This document shows, piece by piece, positions 9,396 to 18,138 of a stretch of 64,000 nt of DNA. The notes beneath the pieces are model-generated. The model saw only the letters and a program-made list of their open reading frames with translations. It did not search any database and was not told the DNA's origin. The first letter of the stretch is position 1, and every line of letters begins with the position of its first letter. A program made the position numbers and the translations under genes. The DNA is from CAZXFH01 sp964640055 (GTDB lineage: Bacteria; Fidelibacterota; UBA2242; JAFGTP01): the NCBI GenBank assembly GCA_964640055.1, contig CAZXFH010000014.1, positions 1 to 64,000 of the forward strand, written 5' to 3'.

Positions 9396-9584
9396 TCATA
9401 TCATATGTTTGACACGTTTGGCATCGGCCGGATCCAACACTTCGGATTGTTTCAAGCGACGTTTTCTTTCCCGACTCTTTTTGGTCAGGATATGGGATCC
9501 GTAGGCTTTATTGCGCATTATTTTACCGGTGCCGGTTTTTTTAAAGCGTTTGGCAGCCGAACGTCTTGTTTTCATTTTTGGCAT
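9396..9584 (-). CDS. rpmI: 50S ribosomal protein L35
   Basis: Small basic large-subunit protein of 62 residues, starting MPKMKTRRSAAKRFKKTGTG and containing AYGSHILTKKSRERKRRL, both diagnostic for L35. It is a few residues shorter than the common 64-66 form but looks complete. Its Shine-Dalgarno sequence (AGGAG) overlaps the infC stop codon TAG, with the ATG 10 bases beyond that stop, so it is tightly coupled to infC. Confidence 0.95.
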   Translation of the reverse strand: MPKMKTRRSAAKRFKKTGTGKIMRNKAYGSHILTKKSRERKRRLKQSEVLDPADAKRVKHMI

Positions 9585-9594
9585 AAATTATCTC

Positions 9595-10110
9595 CTATTT
9601 TGCAGTCAGAAAGGCAATAATAAAGCGTCCTTCGTTCATGGGGCCCTTATCGATCTCCCCCACTTCCTGCAGGTCATTCAGGATCCGGTCCATGAGTTCA
9701 TTTCCGATCTCCCGATGGGCCAGTTCCCGACCGCGGAACATAATGTTTATTTTAACCTTATTACCTTTCTCCAGAAATTTCTTAGCCTGATTGATTTTCA
9801 TCTTCAGGTCATGTTCCTCAATCCGCGGGCGAAACCGCACTTCTTTCAATTTGACCACATGTTGCTTCTTTTTACTGGCCCGTTCTTTCATCTGCTGTTT
9901 ATAACGGTATTTACCATAGTCCATGATCTTACAGACAGGTGGTTTGGCCATGGGTGCCAGTTCAACCAGGTCCAGACTATGATCTCTGGCCCGATCCACG
10001 GCTTCATTGGTAGATACGATTCCCACCTGATCCCCATTAGGATCGATCAGGCGTACTTTCGGAACCCGTATCTGATTGTTTACGCGTAATTTTTTTTGTT
10101 TTTTACTAAT
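9595..10110 (-). CDS. infC: Translation initiation factor IF-3, starting at AUU
   Basis: IF-3 binds the 30S subunit and rejects wrong initiation codons and tRNAs. The first conventional start (GTG at 10026) gives only 143 residues and cuts off the conserved IF-3 N-terminus. The frame continues upstream as ISKKQKKLRVNNQIRVPKVR followed by LIDPNGDQVG, typical of IF-3, up to an ATT codon at 10108-10110. A GGAGG lies about 10 bases ahead, so I place the start at ATT, giving 171 residues. Downstream motifs include DLVELAPMAKPPVCKIMDYGK and EVRFRPRIEEHDL. It begins 2 bases after the thrS stop. IF-3 starting at AUU is the basis of autoregulation in enteric bacteria. Confidence 0.9.
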   Translation of the reverse strand: MSKKQKKLRVNNQIRVPKVRLIDPNGDQVGIVSTNEAVDRARDHSLDLVELAPMAKPPVCKIMDYGKYRYKQQMKERASKKKQHVVKLKEVRFRPRIEEHDLKMKINQAKKFLEKGNKVKINIMFRGRELAHREIGNELMDRILNDLQEVGEIDKGPMNEGRFIIAFLTAK

Positions 10111-10125
10111 TTTTAAGTTTCCTCC
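10108..10125 (-). promoter_or_regulatory. infC ribosome binding site with AUU start codon
   Basis: On the minus strand, GGAGG (10121-10125) inside the last codons of thrS is followed by about 10 bases and then ATT (10108-10110) in frame with the full IF-3 N-terminus. No ATG, GTG or TTG in frame lies between this site and the conserved protein start. IF-3 discriminates against AUU, so a rare AUU start gives negative feedback; this is proven in Escherichia coli and inferred here. Confidence 0.8.
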
Positions 10126-12050
10126 TTTGATTGTATTTCTGTCTTTAACATATCTAAAGCGGCTTTCCAGCTGTGAGCACCCTGGTCACCACGCTTGCGC
10201 CTGCGGACGGAGACTGAATGATCACTGGCCTCCCGTTCTCCTAAAATAAACATATAGGGGATCTTTTGCAGCTCGGCTTCGCGTATCTTGGCGCCCATGG
10301 TATCACTTTTCAGATTAAGCTGCTGACGGATACCGGCCTGTGCCAGAAATTGTCCAAAGTCCTGCGCGATTTCAGCCTGGTTATCGGTAATCGGAATAAT
10401 CGCGGCCTGGACCGGAGCGATCCAGAGGGGAAAATCGCCGACCGTATGTTCGATCAGCACCCCGATAAATCGTTCCAATGAACCTAAAATGGCCCGGTGG
10501 ATCATATAGGGCTGTTTCTGTTCACCGTCCCGGTCTACATATTCCATATCAAAGCGTTCGGACAGATTGAAATCAAACTGGATAGTGGTACATTGCCAGG
10601 AACGGTTGAGGGCATCCCGGATTTTCAAATCGATTTTCGGTCCGTAGAAAGTCCCCTCGCCGGCATCGATCTGATAATCAACCTGCAGTTTTTGTAAAGC
10701 CGATTCCAGGGCATTAGTGGCCTCGGTCCACATGCTTTCTGAACCCACATATTTTTTTTCCGGACGGGTGGAGACGAACACATCGAATTCCTTGAAACCA
10801 AAGGTCTTCAGAAAAACAAAAGAAAATTGGACTAATTTTTCCACTTCCTCATCCAGTTGTTCGGGCATACAGATAATGTGGGCGTCATCCTGGGTAAACC
10901 CCCGCACCCGCATCAGACCATGCAAGACACCGGATAATTCATAACGATACACCGTACCCAGTTCAGCATATTTGATGGGTAGATCCCGGTAGCTGCGGGT
11001 TTGGGACTTATAGATCTGAATGTGAAAGGGACAGTTCATGGGTTTGACATAATACTCATCCCCTTCCACTTTCATGGCATCGAACATGGCATCCCGATAG
11101 AACCCTAGATGACCGCTGGTTTCCCACAATTTGGCCCGTCCGATATGGGGTGATTGCACCAGTTGGTAGCCTCTTTGCAAATGTTCATTTAACCAGTATT
11201 CTTTAATGGTTTGCAGAATAGTTGCTCCTTTAGGATGCCAAAGCACCAAACCGGGCCCGATATGCTCGTTGATTTCAAACAGCTCCAGGGCTTTGCCGAT
11301 CTTACGATGGTCACGCCGTTTGGCTTCCTTAAGAAAATTGAGGTATTTTTTGAGACCTTTGCGGGAAGGAAAGGCCGTGCCGTAGATGCGACTGAGCATC
11401 TTGTTGCTCGAATCACCCCGCCAGTAGGCGCCGGCAACATTCAAAAGTTTAAAAGCCTTGATCTTACCGGTAGAGGGAACATGGGGCCCCCGGCACAGAT
11501 CCATAAAATCACCCTGCTGATAAAGCGACAGAGTTTCACCTTCATCAATGTCGGCAATGATCTCGACTTTGTATTCCTCGCCCATCTTTTTAAACAACTT
11601 CAGCGCCTCATCCCGGGACAGGGTCTTGCGCTCCACCGGAATATCCTGCTCAATGATGGCCTGCATACGTTCCTCAATGCGGGGCAGATCCTCATCACTA
11701 AAAGGTGGCTCGACATCAAAATCGTAATAAAAGCGGTTTTCAATGGCCGGCCCAATGGTCACCTTGGCCTGGGGAAAGAGCTGTTTTACCGCCTGAGCCA
11801 TGACATGGGCGGCGCTGTGCAGAATAATTTCATGGGCTTCCGGAGCAGAATCCTTAATTATTTCTACCTTGGCCCCCTCTGGGAGCGGTCGTTTTAAATC
11901 GTACAGGTCACCATTTACCCTGGCAGCCAGGGCATGTTCATAGAGGCCCTGACTGATCTTGCGGGCCACATCCGCCGCACTACTGCCAGGTGCCAGTTCC
12001 ATCGGCGAACCATCGGGTAAGATAATAGTAATATTTTTAGCGGGATTCAA
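10113..12050 (-). CDS. thrS: Threonyl-tRNA synthetase
   Basis: Class II synthetase that charges tRNA-Thr and edits mischarged Ser. The 645 residues hold an N-terminal TGS domain (about 1-62), the editing domain with HSAAHVMAQAV and FMDLCRGPHVP, the catalytic core with MNCPFHIQIYKSQTRSYRDLP, whose Cys belongs to the zinc site, and a C-terminal anticodon-binding domain. Length is normal. It leads the thrS-infC-rpmI-rplT-pheST run. The 85 bases upstream are too short for a full T-box and none was seen. Confidence 0.97.
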   Translation of the reverse strand: MNPAKNITIILPDGSPMELAPGSSAADVARKISQGLYEHALAARVNGDLYDLKRPLPEGAKVEIIKDSAPEAHEIILHSAAHVMAQAVKQLFPQAKVTIGPAIENRFYYDFDVEPPFSDEDLPRIEERMQAIIEQDIPVERKTLSRDEALKLFKKMGEEYKVEIIADIDEGETLSLYQQGDFMDLCRGPHVPSTGKIKAFKLLNVAGAYWRGDSSNKMLSRIYGTAFPSRKGLKKYLNFLKEAKRRDHRKIGKALELFEINEHIGPGLVLWHPKGATILQTIKEYWLNEHLQRGYQLVQSPHIGRAKLWETSGHLGFYRDAMFDAMKVEGDEYYVKPMNCPFHIQIYKSQTRSYRDLPIKYAELGTVYRYELSGVLHGLMRVRGFTQDDAHIICMPEQLDEEVEKLVQFSFVFLKTFGFKEFDVFVSTRPEKKYVGSESMWTEATNALESALQKLQVDYQIDAGEGTFYGPKIDLKIRDALNRSWQCTTIQFDFNLSERFDMEYVDRDGEQKQPYMIHRAILGSLERFIGVLIEHTVGDFPLWIAPVQAAIIPITDNQAEIAQDFGQFLAQAGIRQQLNLKSDTMGAKIREAELQKIPYMFILGEREASDHSVSVRRRKRGDQGAHSWKAALDMLKTEIQSKEET

Positions 12051-12135
12051 ATGTTAATCCTTAAGACAATTTATTTTACAAGTTAATTTAATTTTATAAT
12101 TTAATTTTAAACTAATTTATCGATATTAAAAAACG

Positions 12136-12209
12136 TGGGCGGTACTGGACTCGAACCAGTGACCTCTTGCATGTCAAGCAAGCACTCTAACCACCTGAGC
12201 TAACCGCCC
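12136..12209 (-). tRNA. tRNA-Val (anticodon GAC)
   Basis: On the minus strand the sequence folds into a full cloverleaf: acceptor GGGCGGT paired with ACCGCCC, D arm GCTC/GAGT, anticodon stem CTTGC/GCAAG around loop TTGACAT with anticodon GAC, and T arm ACTGG/CCAGT with loop TTCGAGT. The discriminator base is A and the 3' CCA is not encoded. It lies 85 bases ahead of thrS on the same strand and may share its transcript. Confidence 0.96.
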
Positions 12210-12389
12210 GTCACTGCCTGGCAGGTATCGATCAATATCAGTAGATCGGTTTACAGGCTGCACATCAAAAATCGTCGCTTAATTTAAGTATCCCGAAGTA
12301 GACACGCAAAGAAAAAACTGAATGGTTTCCGAACATAAACTAATAATATTTTATAGGAGCTGCGCTTCGGGTATGACAACACCGGATTT

Positions 12390-13292
12390 TTAATAGACTG
12401 AGGGAGATAAAAGACGGATTATGGCAGGCATAATCTCCTCGATACGCTTGATCTTAGCCGGTATGATGGAGTTGGTCTTGTTCCAAACCATCAAGGGAAC
12501 CGGATTATGGGTGTGGGTCTTGCAGGACAGATCCTCAATATTGCCATGGTCACTGGACAGGATCACGGTCTGATCCGCTGCCAGCTGGGTTTCAATATGC
12601 TTCAGAAAGCGGTCCAGATTCAAGATTCCCTGCGCCAGGGCAGCCTGATCCTGTTTATGGCCCAGCTGGTCCAGAAACGGAATCTCGTACATCACAAAAG
12701 GATAGGTTCGTGATAATTTCAGCAGAATTGACGCCGCCTTTTCCGGCGTGAATACAGGCACTTCAAAACCTTCCCGGCGCAGGAAATCATTGGTAATATC
12801 CGCAAAAACAGCCTCTTCCTGCCGGATATCCTCAATATACAGAAAATGGGGCTCCTTTTGGGCAAAAACCGCCCAGGTGGTGGCGGAATAAAAGCGTTGA
12901 TCCCGCTTAAAATAGCACGCATGGTAGGCATTGGCAAACAGGGTGGGAATTCCCAGCGTTTCGAGCTGCTTGAAAATGCTGTGACGGCACAGTATTTTTT
13001 TTAAGCTGCTGGTGGGCATCCCGGTAATATGGCGCCCCACGGAGGGAATGGGATTAATACCAGTGAACAGGGCCGTTTGTCCGGTAGCGCTTTGGGGTAA
13101 CCCGGAAGCCAGTCCCAGACTGGCATCGATCTGCTGTAAATTAAAATAATCCGGCCGCTGACTAAACGGCTCTCCGTTCAGACAATTTAATATCTGCAAA
13201 GAATTACAGTGGCGGTGAAAGGGATTATGCACATGGGATTTACCAATCCCCAGACCATCGACAAAGATAAAAATTACTCGGCTGCGGGCCAT
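12390..13292 (-). CDS. Alkaline-phosphatase-superfamily metalloenzyme (phosphoglycerate mutase/phosphopentomutase-like)
   Basis: A 300-residue enzyme with metal-binding motifs of the alkaline phosphatase superfamily: FVDGLGIG (D12), GLPQSATGQTALFTG (64-78, carrying the likely Ser/Thr nucleophile), FLDQLGHKQD, and SSDHGNIEDLS with THTHNPVP near the C-terminus. The pattern is close to cofactor-independent phosphoglycerate mutase, but the protein is much shorter, so the substrate is uncertain. I chose ATG at 13292, which has GGAAAG upstream; a TTG at 13304 is also possible. The start overlaps the end of the upstream secreted-protein gene by 19 bases, suggesting coupling. Confidence 0.82.
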   Translation of the reverse strand: MARSRVIFIFVDGLGIGKSHVHNPFHRHCNSLQILNCLNGEPFSQRPDYFNLQQIDASLGLASGLPQSATGQTALFTGINPIPSVGRHITGMPTSSLKKILCRHSIFKQLETLGIPTLFANAYHACYFKRDQRFYSATTWAVFAQKEPHFLYIEDIRQEEAVFADITNDFLRREGFEVPVFTPEKAASILLKLSRTYPFVMYEIPFLDQLGHKQDQAALAQGILNLDRFLKHIETQLAADQTVILSSDHGNIEDLSCKTHTHNPVPLMVWNKTNSIIPAKIKRIEEIMPAIIRLLSPSVY

Positions 13293-14431
13293 CGCTCTTT
13301 CCAACGAATTAAGGTTAAGCTATCCCCCAGGGATTCGCCTAAAGTATATATATCTAAAATGCCATCCCGGATAGTAATCACCTGATCAGTGGTATCCAGC
13401 AATCCGTTGGGATAGCCTTTTTGAGCGGACACCAGCGGACTGTTATCCTGGTAGAAAACACTTAGTTGCCGGTCCTTCAAGATCAGATCACCGACAGTAT
13501 ATACGGCGGCACTAAGCGCCACCGGACTTTCCCAGTTTATTAGATATTGACCTTCAACTAAAAAAACCTGGCGGGCATAATAATCTGTAATAGTAAAATC
13601 ATTCAGCTGGGGCAGTGTAAATCGATTCAGATAAGGTGCCAGGGAGCGGCCGGCCAATTCAGCGGCACAGATGACAAAAGAGCGCATGTTGCCCCCGATC
13701 CAGTTAGGGGTCTGATGTTCGGACCAGGTATTATTCCAGCTGCCCGGATTGGCGATCACCGGTACATTGCGGAAAATTAACAAATTATCCACCAGCGGCT
13801 GCCCGCAATGTCCGGCAATACTGATCCGACAGACCTTGTTTGTCAGTCCTCCGTAATCCCCTTGCGGCACATAAAAACGACTCTCCATGGACGGGCTGGT
13901 GAGATACTGCTTGCTGTGGGCAAAAGCCACTTTTAACCAGATTGTCCCCGGAAAATATTTATCGTATCGGGATAATGAATGTAAGGCCACCTGCCAGCGG
14001 TCATTCCATTCCGGAATAAGTGTTTCCCGGTACTGAACCCTGGCCCAGGGTAACAAATTGTGGTAATAGTTATAATAGAGTGTGTCCAGTCGTTTGGGTC
14101 GTATCACATACCAGCGTACCACGCTCTCATCCGGTAAAAATTCACCCGTGGTACGCAAGGTATCTGCGTTGATTATTATTTGCTCAAAAGTGCTGTAATA
14201 GCGGCTATCCTTATCAGCAGCGGGCTGTGTTTTTAACACGATCCCCAGACGCACATCGTGATGAGGCCGGTAGATGCAATGCTCTGCCACCGCCGGCTCG
14301 GCGGTATCTTCTTGACTATAAATATCCACGCTCCGGAATTGGAGCTGGGCCCTTAAAGCCGGCACCACCAGCAGGCATGCAAATAAGACCAGGCGCAAAG
14401 AATCTTTTTTAAAAAGGACGAAAAAATACAT
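13274..14431 (-). CDS. Secreted protein of unknown function
   Basis: A 385-residue protein with a likely signal peptide: a hydrophobic run LRLVLFACLLVVPALRA, then cleavage before QLQFRS. The rest is polar and aromatic-rich with no motif I recognise and no sorting tail. It contains paired cysteines around GLTNKVCRISIAGHCGQP and the segment HQTPNWIGGNMRSFVICAAEL. Its 3' end overlaps the metalloenzyme gene, so the pair probably forms a two-gene unit. The divergent gene on the other side is P5C dehydrogenase. I cannot assign a function. Confidence 0.7.
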   Translation of the reverse strand: MYFFVLFKKDSLRLVLFACLLVVPALRAQLQFRSVDIYSQEDTAEPAVAEHCIYRPHHDVRLGIVLKTQPAADKDSRYYSTFEQIIINADTLRTTGEFLPDESVVRWYVIRPKRLDTLYYNYYHNLLPWARVQYRETLIPEWNDRWQVALHSLSRYDKYFPGTIWLKVAFAHSKQYLTSPSMESRFYVPQGDYGGLTNKVCRISIAGHCGQPLVDNLLIFRNVPVIANPGSWNNTWSEHQTPNWIGGNMRSFVICAAELAGRSLAPYLNRFTLPQLNDFTITDYYARQVFLVEGQYLINWESPVALSAAVYTVGDLILKDRQLSVFYQDNSPLVSAQKGYPNGLLDTTDQVITIRDGILDIYTLGESLGDSLTLIRWKERWPAAE

Positions 14432-14648
14432 GCTATCTTCACAATAATTAACGGCTTGAATAGACAGCCATAAGGTCGCAGCTCAACCCAATTGAAAGCC
14501 GGTTTAAATCCATCCCAAATTTTATCAAGGGTCCTGTCCGGGCAAAATTGAGCTTCCAAACAAGTCTGCGATTTGTTAATTTAAATAAAGAAAGTTATGT
14601 TTACAATCAATCTACAAATTAAACCCCGAAATAAAAAAGAGGTGCTCT

Positions 14649-16280
14649 ATGAATTTAGCCAAATTTACGCTGCCTGATCCGGTCAATGAACCGGTCAAGA
14701 CCTATCGGGCCAATAGTCCGGAAAAACGGGAGTTGAAAGCCAAATTAAAGGAACTGGCTGCGCAAAAGATCGAAATCCCGCTGATCATTGGTGGCCGGGA
14801 AGTCAAAACCGGTGATCTGGCGCAGGCCGTCATGCCTCATAACCATCAACATGTACTGGCCGAATATCATAAAGCTGGTGAAAAAGAGGTATCCCAGGCC
14901 GTGGCAGCCTCCCAGGAAGCCTGGCAAAGCTGGTCAAAAATGCCCTGGTATGACCGGGCGGCGATCTTCAGAAAAATGGCTGAATTACTCTCCGGCCCCT
15001 GGCGAGCGACCCTGAATGCAACCACCATGTTGAATCAGAGCAAAAATGCATTTCAGGCTGAGATCGACTCCGCTTGCGAATTGATTGATTTCTGGACTTT
15101 TAATACCAAATACATGGAAAAGATCTATGAACGGCAGCCCTTCTCCCCGAAAGGCATGTGGAACCGGGTTGAACAACGGCCACTGGAAGGCTTTGTCTTT
15201 GCCGTAACCCCTTTTAATTTCACCTCCATTGCCGGTAATCTACCCACCGCGCCGGCCATTATGGGCAATACGGTGCTCTGGAAGCCGGCTTCTTCAGCGG
15301 TATTCTCCGCTTATTATCTGATGCAGTTATTTAAAGCCGCTGGTTTACCAGATGGCGTGATCAATTTCATTCCCGGCTCTGGCGCCCAGGTGGGACCGAC
15401 CGTATTACAAAACCCCCAGCTGGCCGGTGTCCATTTCACGGGCAGTACCCATACTTTTCAAAATATGTGGAAAACCATTGGTGCCAATATTACCAACTAC
15501 AAAACCTATCCCCGTATCGTAGGTGAAACCGGGGGTAAGGACTTTGTTTTCATGCATGCGAGTGCTGACGTGGATGCCGTGGTCACCGCTCTGGTGCGGG
15601 CTGCTTATGAATACCAGGGCCAAAAATGTTCCGCTGCCTCCCGTGCTTATATCCCCCGCTCCCAATGGCCGGAATTAAAAACAAAATTGCTCGATGAGAT
15701 CAAATCCATTGAGGTAGGTGATGTCCAGAATTTCACCAACTTCATGAATGCGGTCATTGATAAAGCCGCTTTTGAGACTATTACCGATTATATCGAATAT
15801 GTGAAAAAGGCTAACGACGCTGAAATTCTGATCGGTGGTGACTATGATGACAGCAAAGGCTATTTCATCGATCCCACGGTAGTTGTAACCAGTGATCCGC
15901 ATTTCCGAACCATGGAAGAAGAGATTTTCGGACCGGTTCTGACCATCTATGTTTATGAAGATGACCAATATGTGGAAAATCTGAAACTATGCAATACCAC
16001 CTCGCCCTATGCCTTAACCGGTTCCATCTTTGCCAATGAGCGCGCCGCCATCATACAAGCTGACGAGATCCTGCTCAATGCCGCCGGCAATTTCTATATC
16101 AATGACAAACCCACAGCCGCAGTTGTGGGTCAGCAACCCTTTGGCGGCAGCCGGGCATCCGGAACCAATGATAAAGCCGGCGATATGATCAATCTGCTGC
16201 GCTGGGTTTCACCGCGCACACTGAAAGAAACCTTTGATCCGCCGACCGATTACCGCTATCCCTTTATGGAAGAAAAGTAA
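14649..16280 (+). CDS. pruA: L-glutamate gamma-semialdehyde (1-pyrroline-5-carboxylate) dehydrogenase
   Basis: NAD-dependent aldehyde dehydrogenase that turns glutamate semialdehyde, from proline or arginine breakdown, into glutamate. The 543 residues are of the stand-alone ALDH4A1-like type, without a fused proline dehydrogenase. The catalytic cysteine is C327 in YQGQKCSAASRAYIP and the general-base glutamate is E293 in VGETGGKDF. The C-terminal QPFGGSRASGTNDKAGD is typical. RBS GAGGTG precedes the ATG. No proline dehydrogenase gene lies in this window. Confidence 0.93.
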   Translation: MNLAKFTLPDPVNEPVKTYRANSPEKRELKAKLKELAAQKIEIPLIIGGREVKTGDLAQAVMPHNHQHVLAEYHKAGEKEVSQAVAASQEAWQSWSKMPWYDRAAIFRKMAELLSGPWRATLNATTMLNQSKNAFQAEIDSACELIDFWTFNTKYMEKIYERQPFSPKGMWNRVEQRPLEGFVFAVTPFNFTSIAGNLPTAPAIMGNTVLWKPASSAVFSAYYLMQLFKAAGLPDGVINFIPGSGAQVGPTVLQNPQLAGVHFTGSTHTFQNMWKTIGANITNYKTYPRIVGETGGKDFVFMHASADVDAVVTALVRAAYEYQGQKCSAASRAYIPRSQWPELKTKLLDEIKSIEVGDVQNFTNFMNAVIDKAAFETITDYIEYVKKANDAEILIGGDYDDSKGYFIDPTVVVTSDPHFRTMEEEIFGPVLTIYVYEDDQYVENLKLCNTTSPYALTGSIFANERAAIIQADEILLNAAGNFYINDKPTAAVVGQQPFGGSRASGTNDKAGDMINLLRWVSPRTLKETFDPPTDYRYPFMEEK

Positions 16281-16298
16281 AAAATCAGTTGAATCTGT

Positions 16299-16338
16299 AA
16301 TAACCTCCCTGCGGATTGCCAATCCCGGGGAGGTTATT
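16299..16338. terminator. Inverted repeat between convergent genes, probable bidirectional terminator
   Basis: AATAACCTCCC (16299-16309) pairs perfectly with GGGAGGTTATT (16328-16338) around an 18-base loop, between the pruA stop and the end of the convergent Ntn-hydrolase gene. The flanking T tract is weak, so terminator function is inferred mainly from position and stem strength. Confidence 0.6.
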
Positions 16339-16339
16339 A

Positions 16340-17581
16340 TTATGGTAACAACTTTATATCAAATAATTCCAGGTATTTTGTTTGCAGGTATTCGTCCATC
16401 CACTGGTAATGATTGCGGATTTCCCGTTTTGATAAGCATTGGTCAGCGGATATTTTTATTAATTCTTCGGTAGCACGAAAGATCCTTTGTTCCAATGGCA
16501 TTAATTTTTGCAAAATGCCATCTTGATTACCGTTGATCAAAACGGCAATATTGAGATAATCAAGGCCCGAGCCCCTTGCGACAGGATAGCATTGGTCTTT
16601 TAATTTAAGGGAAACATCAGAAAGAGGTGCTTTCTCACTGGCATCTGCGGTAAGGACCTGGGGTAAATCAACATCTTTTAACCAGACCGGCAGGGCCACG
16701 GAACAGAGCGGAAAGCCCAGCACGGTCCATATCATACCCTCATCCGCCGCTATCTCCGGGTTAACACCATGGACTACAAAGGAGGCTGAGGAATAATAAC
16801 GCGGAATATAATCCTGAAAATCCACGAATTGAGTCGTCTTAAAGAGGTATTTTTTATTTCCGTATGCTTGCCAGAGATCGGTCCCCGTATGGGTATTTCG
16901 CAAGCAGCGGGAGACTTTCGTGATGATAAAACGCGGGGTGATCTCATGGGCGGCCGCGGCTTGATAAAATAACTGATCCGCAGTCTGATAGCGGATATAG
17001 CCATAGCCCTCATCTTCAGTTCCGGAAAAGGAATAATTGGAACGGATCAAATAGCCAAAAGGAGCCAGTTTGGAATCATTGGCATCATATTTTATCCAGT
17101 CGAAATGGCCGGTTTCAAAGTAAGCAGCACCCCCCTGAGCGTCGATCACCCCGAAATTGGCTTCCACACCCAATGGTTTAGGTAAGGCTTTAAGTAATTC
17201 TTCAAAGTCACTGACTGTAGAGCACTTTTGTAACGCTTTCTTCATGAGAAAACCTTCCTGGTCCTTGAGCTCAATCGTATCACTCTGATTAATGTTATAG
17301 GAAGCTGAGTTCATGATCGCAAATCCGGCACTGTTATAGCCGGCCCAGACCTGCTCTCCCTTTACATCCTCGGCGTTGACCAGACCGATATAGTCATAAT
17401 CACCATCAGTAAAGTACATCAGTTTGTTCTGCAGCTGGCCAGTATCCCGATGCTTGAAGAGAATGGGACGTCCGTCGGCGGTATACTTGCCGGAAACAAT
17501 GGCCGTGGTACAGGGATAGAGCGCGCTGGTATAGAATAAAACAATCAACAACCACTTAAACCATCTTCTTATATTGACCAT
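16340..17581 (-). CDS. Secreted Ntn-hydrolase of the C45/C69 acyltransferase-peptidase type
   Basis: A 413-residue exported protein. A signal peptide (RRWFKWLLIVLFYTSALYP) ends directly at Cys24, followed by TTAIVSGKYTADGRPILFKH. In the N-terminal-nucleophile hydrolase group (6-APA acyltransferase, C69 dipeptidase, choloylglycine hydrolase relatives) a Cys at this site is the nucleophile freed by cleavage, and C-T-x-x-x-x plus a later GRP[IL]xxKxRD pattern is characteristic. Other supporting segments are AGYNSAGFAIMNSASYN and ANFGVIDAQGGAAYFETG. The substrate is unknown; periplasmic peptides, amino acids or acyl groups are possible. Confidence 0.75.
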   Translation of the reverse strand: MVNIRRWFKWLLIVLFYTSALYPCTTAIVSGKYTADGRPILFKHRDTGQLQNKLMYFTDGDYDYIGLVNAEDVKGEQVWAGYNSAGFAIMNSASYNINQSDTIELKDQEGFLMKKALQKCSTVSDFEELLKALPKPLGVEANFGVIDAQGGAAYFETGHFDWIKYDANDSKLAPFGYLIRSNYSFSGTEDEGYGYIRYQTADQLFYQAAAAHEITPRFIITKVSRCLRNTHTGTDLWQAYGNKKYLFKTTQFVDFQDYIPRYYSSASFVVHGVNPEIAADEGMIWTVLGFPLCSVALPVWLKDVDLPQVLTADASEKAPLSDVSLKLKDQCYPVARGSGLDYLNIAVLINGNQDGILQKLMPLEQRIFRATEELIKISADQCLSKREIRNHYQWMDEYLQTKYLELFDIKLLP

Positions 17582-18138
17582 TATAACTCCTTATCTTTTT
17601 AACAGTTAATATATAGATTTATTCGATAATTATGCATCTGTAATTGCCTGACACCGCTTAAAATTAAATGACCGGTCGCTAATTTTGAAGTCTTTTTTAA
17701 TCAGCTCGCAAAGACGCCAAGTATTGATGAAATAATAAGTCACATTTTACTTCCTTTGCTATTTTCCTTAAATCTTCAAATCTCGTGTGTCTGTCAAATA
17801 AATAACAATCGTAGGCAATGACTTTCAGATCTGATGGGAATTCTATTCATTAACCGCTGTAATTTCTTTTTCTGACTTCTTATTTCTCAATTCTTAGATA
17901 TCTAATTATCGGATACTTATCTTTATGTAATCAATTATTTCTCTATACCCAAAAAGATAAATATTCTTTGCGCTCTTAGCATCTTCACGAGCAATAAAAT
18001 TCTCCACCTCCTGTCACCACTACCCCTTATCCCTCTATAACCCTATACCCCTTATACCCCTATACCCTAATTATTTTGATATATCCCAATCACTGCATAA
18101 CTTAAAAACAACTAAAAAACTGATTGGAAGGCCGCGCC
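17582..18138. other. Gene-free A/T-rich spacer with CCCTATA low-complexity run
   Basis: About 560 bases between the divergent Ntn-hydrolase and NUDIX genes without a credible coding frame. From about 18013 to 18070 there is an imperfect tandem run of CCCTATA/CCCCTTATA units. A GGAAG ribosome binding site for the NUDIX gene sits at 18126-18130. Nothing else is recognisable. Confidence 0.6.

Noticed and set aside
12051..12135. T-box or other leader upstream of thrS.
   Set aside because: Only 85 A/T-rich bases separate thrS from tRNA-Val; no T-box sequence or terminator-antiterminator pair was seen.
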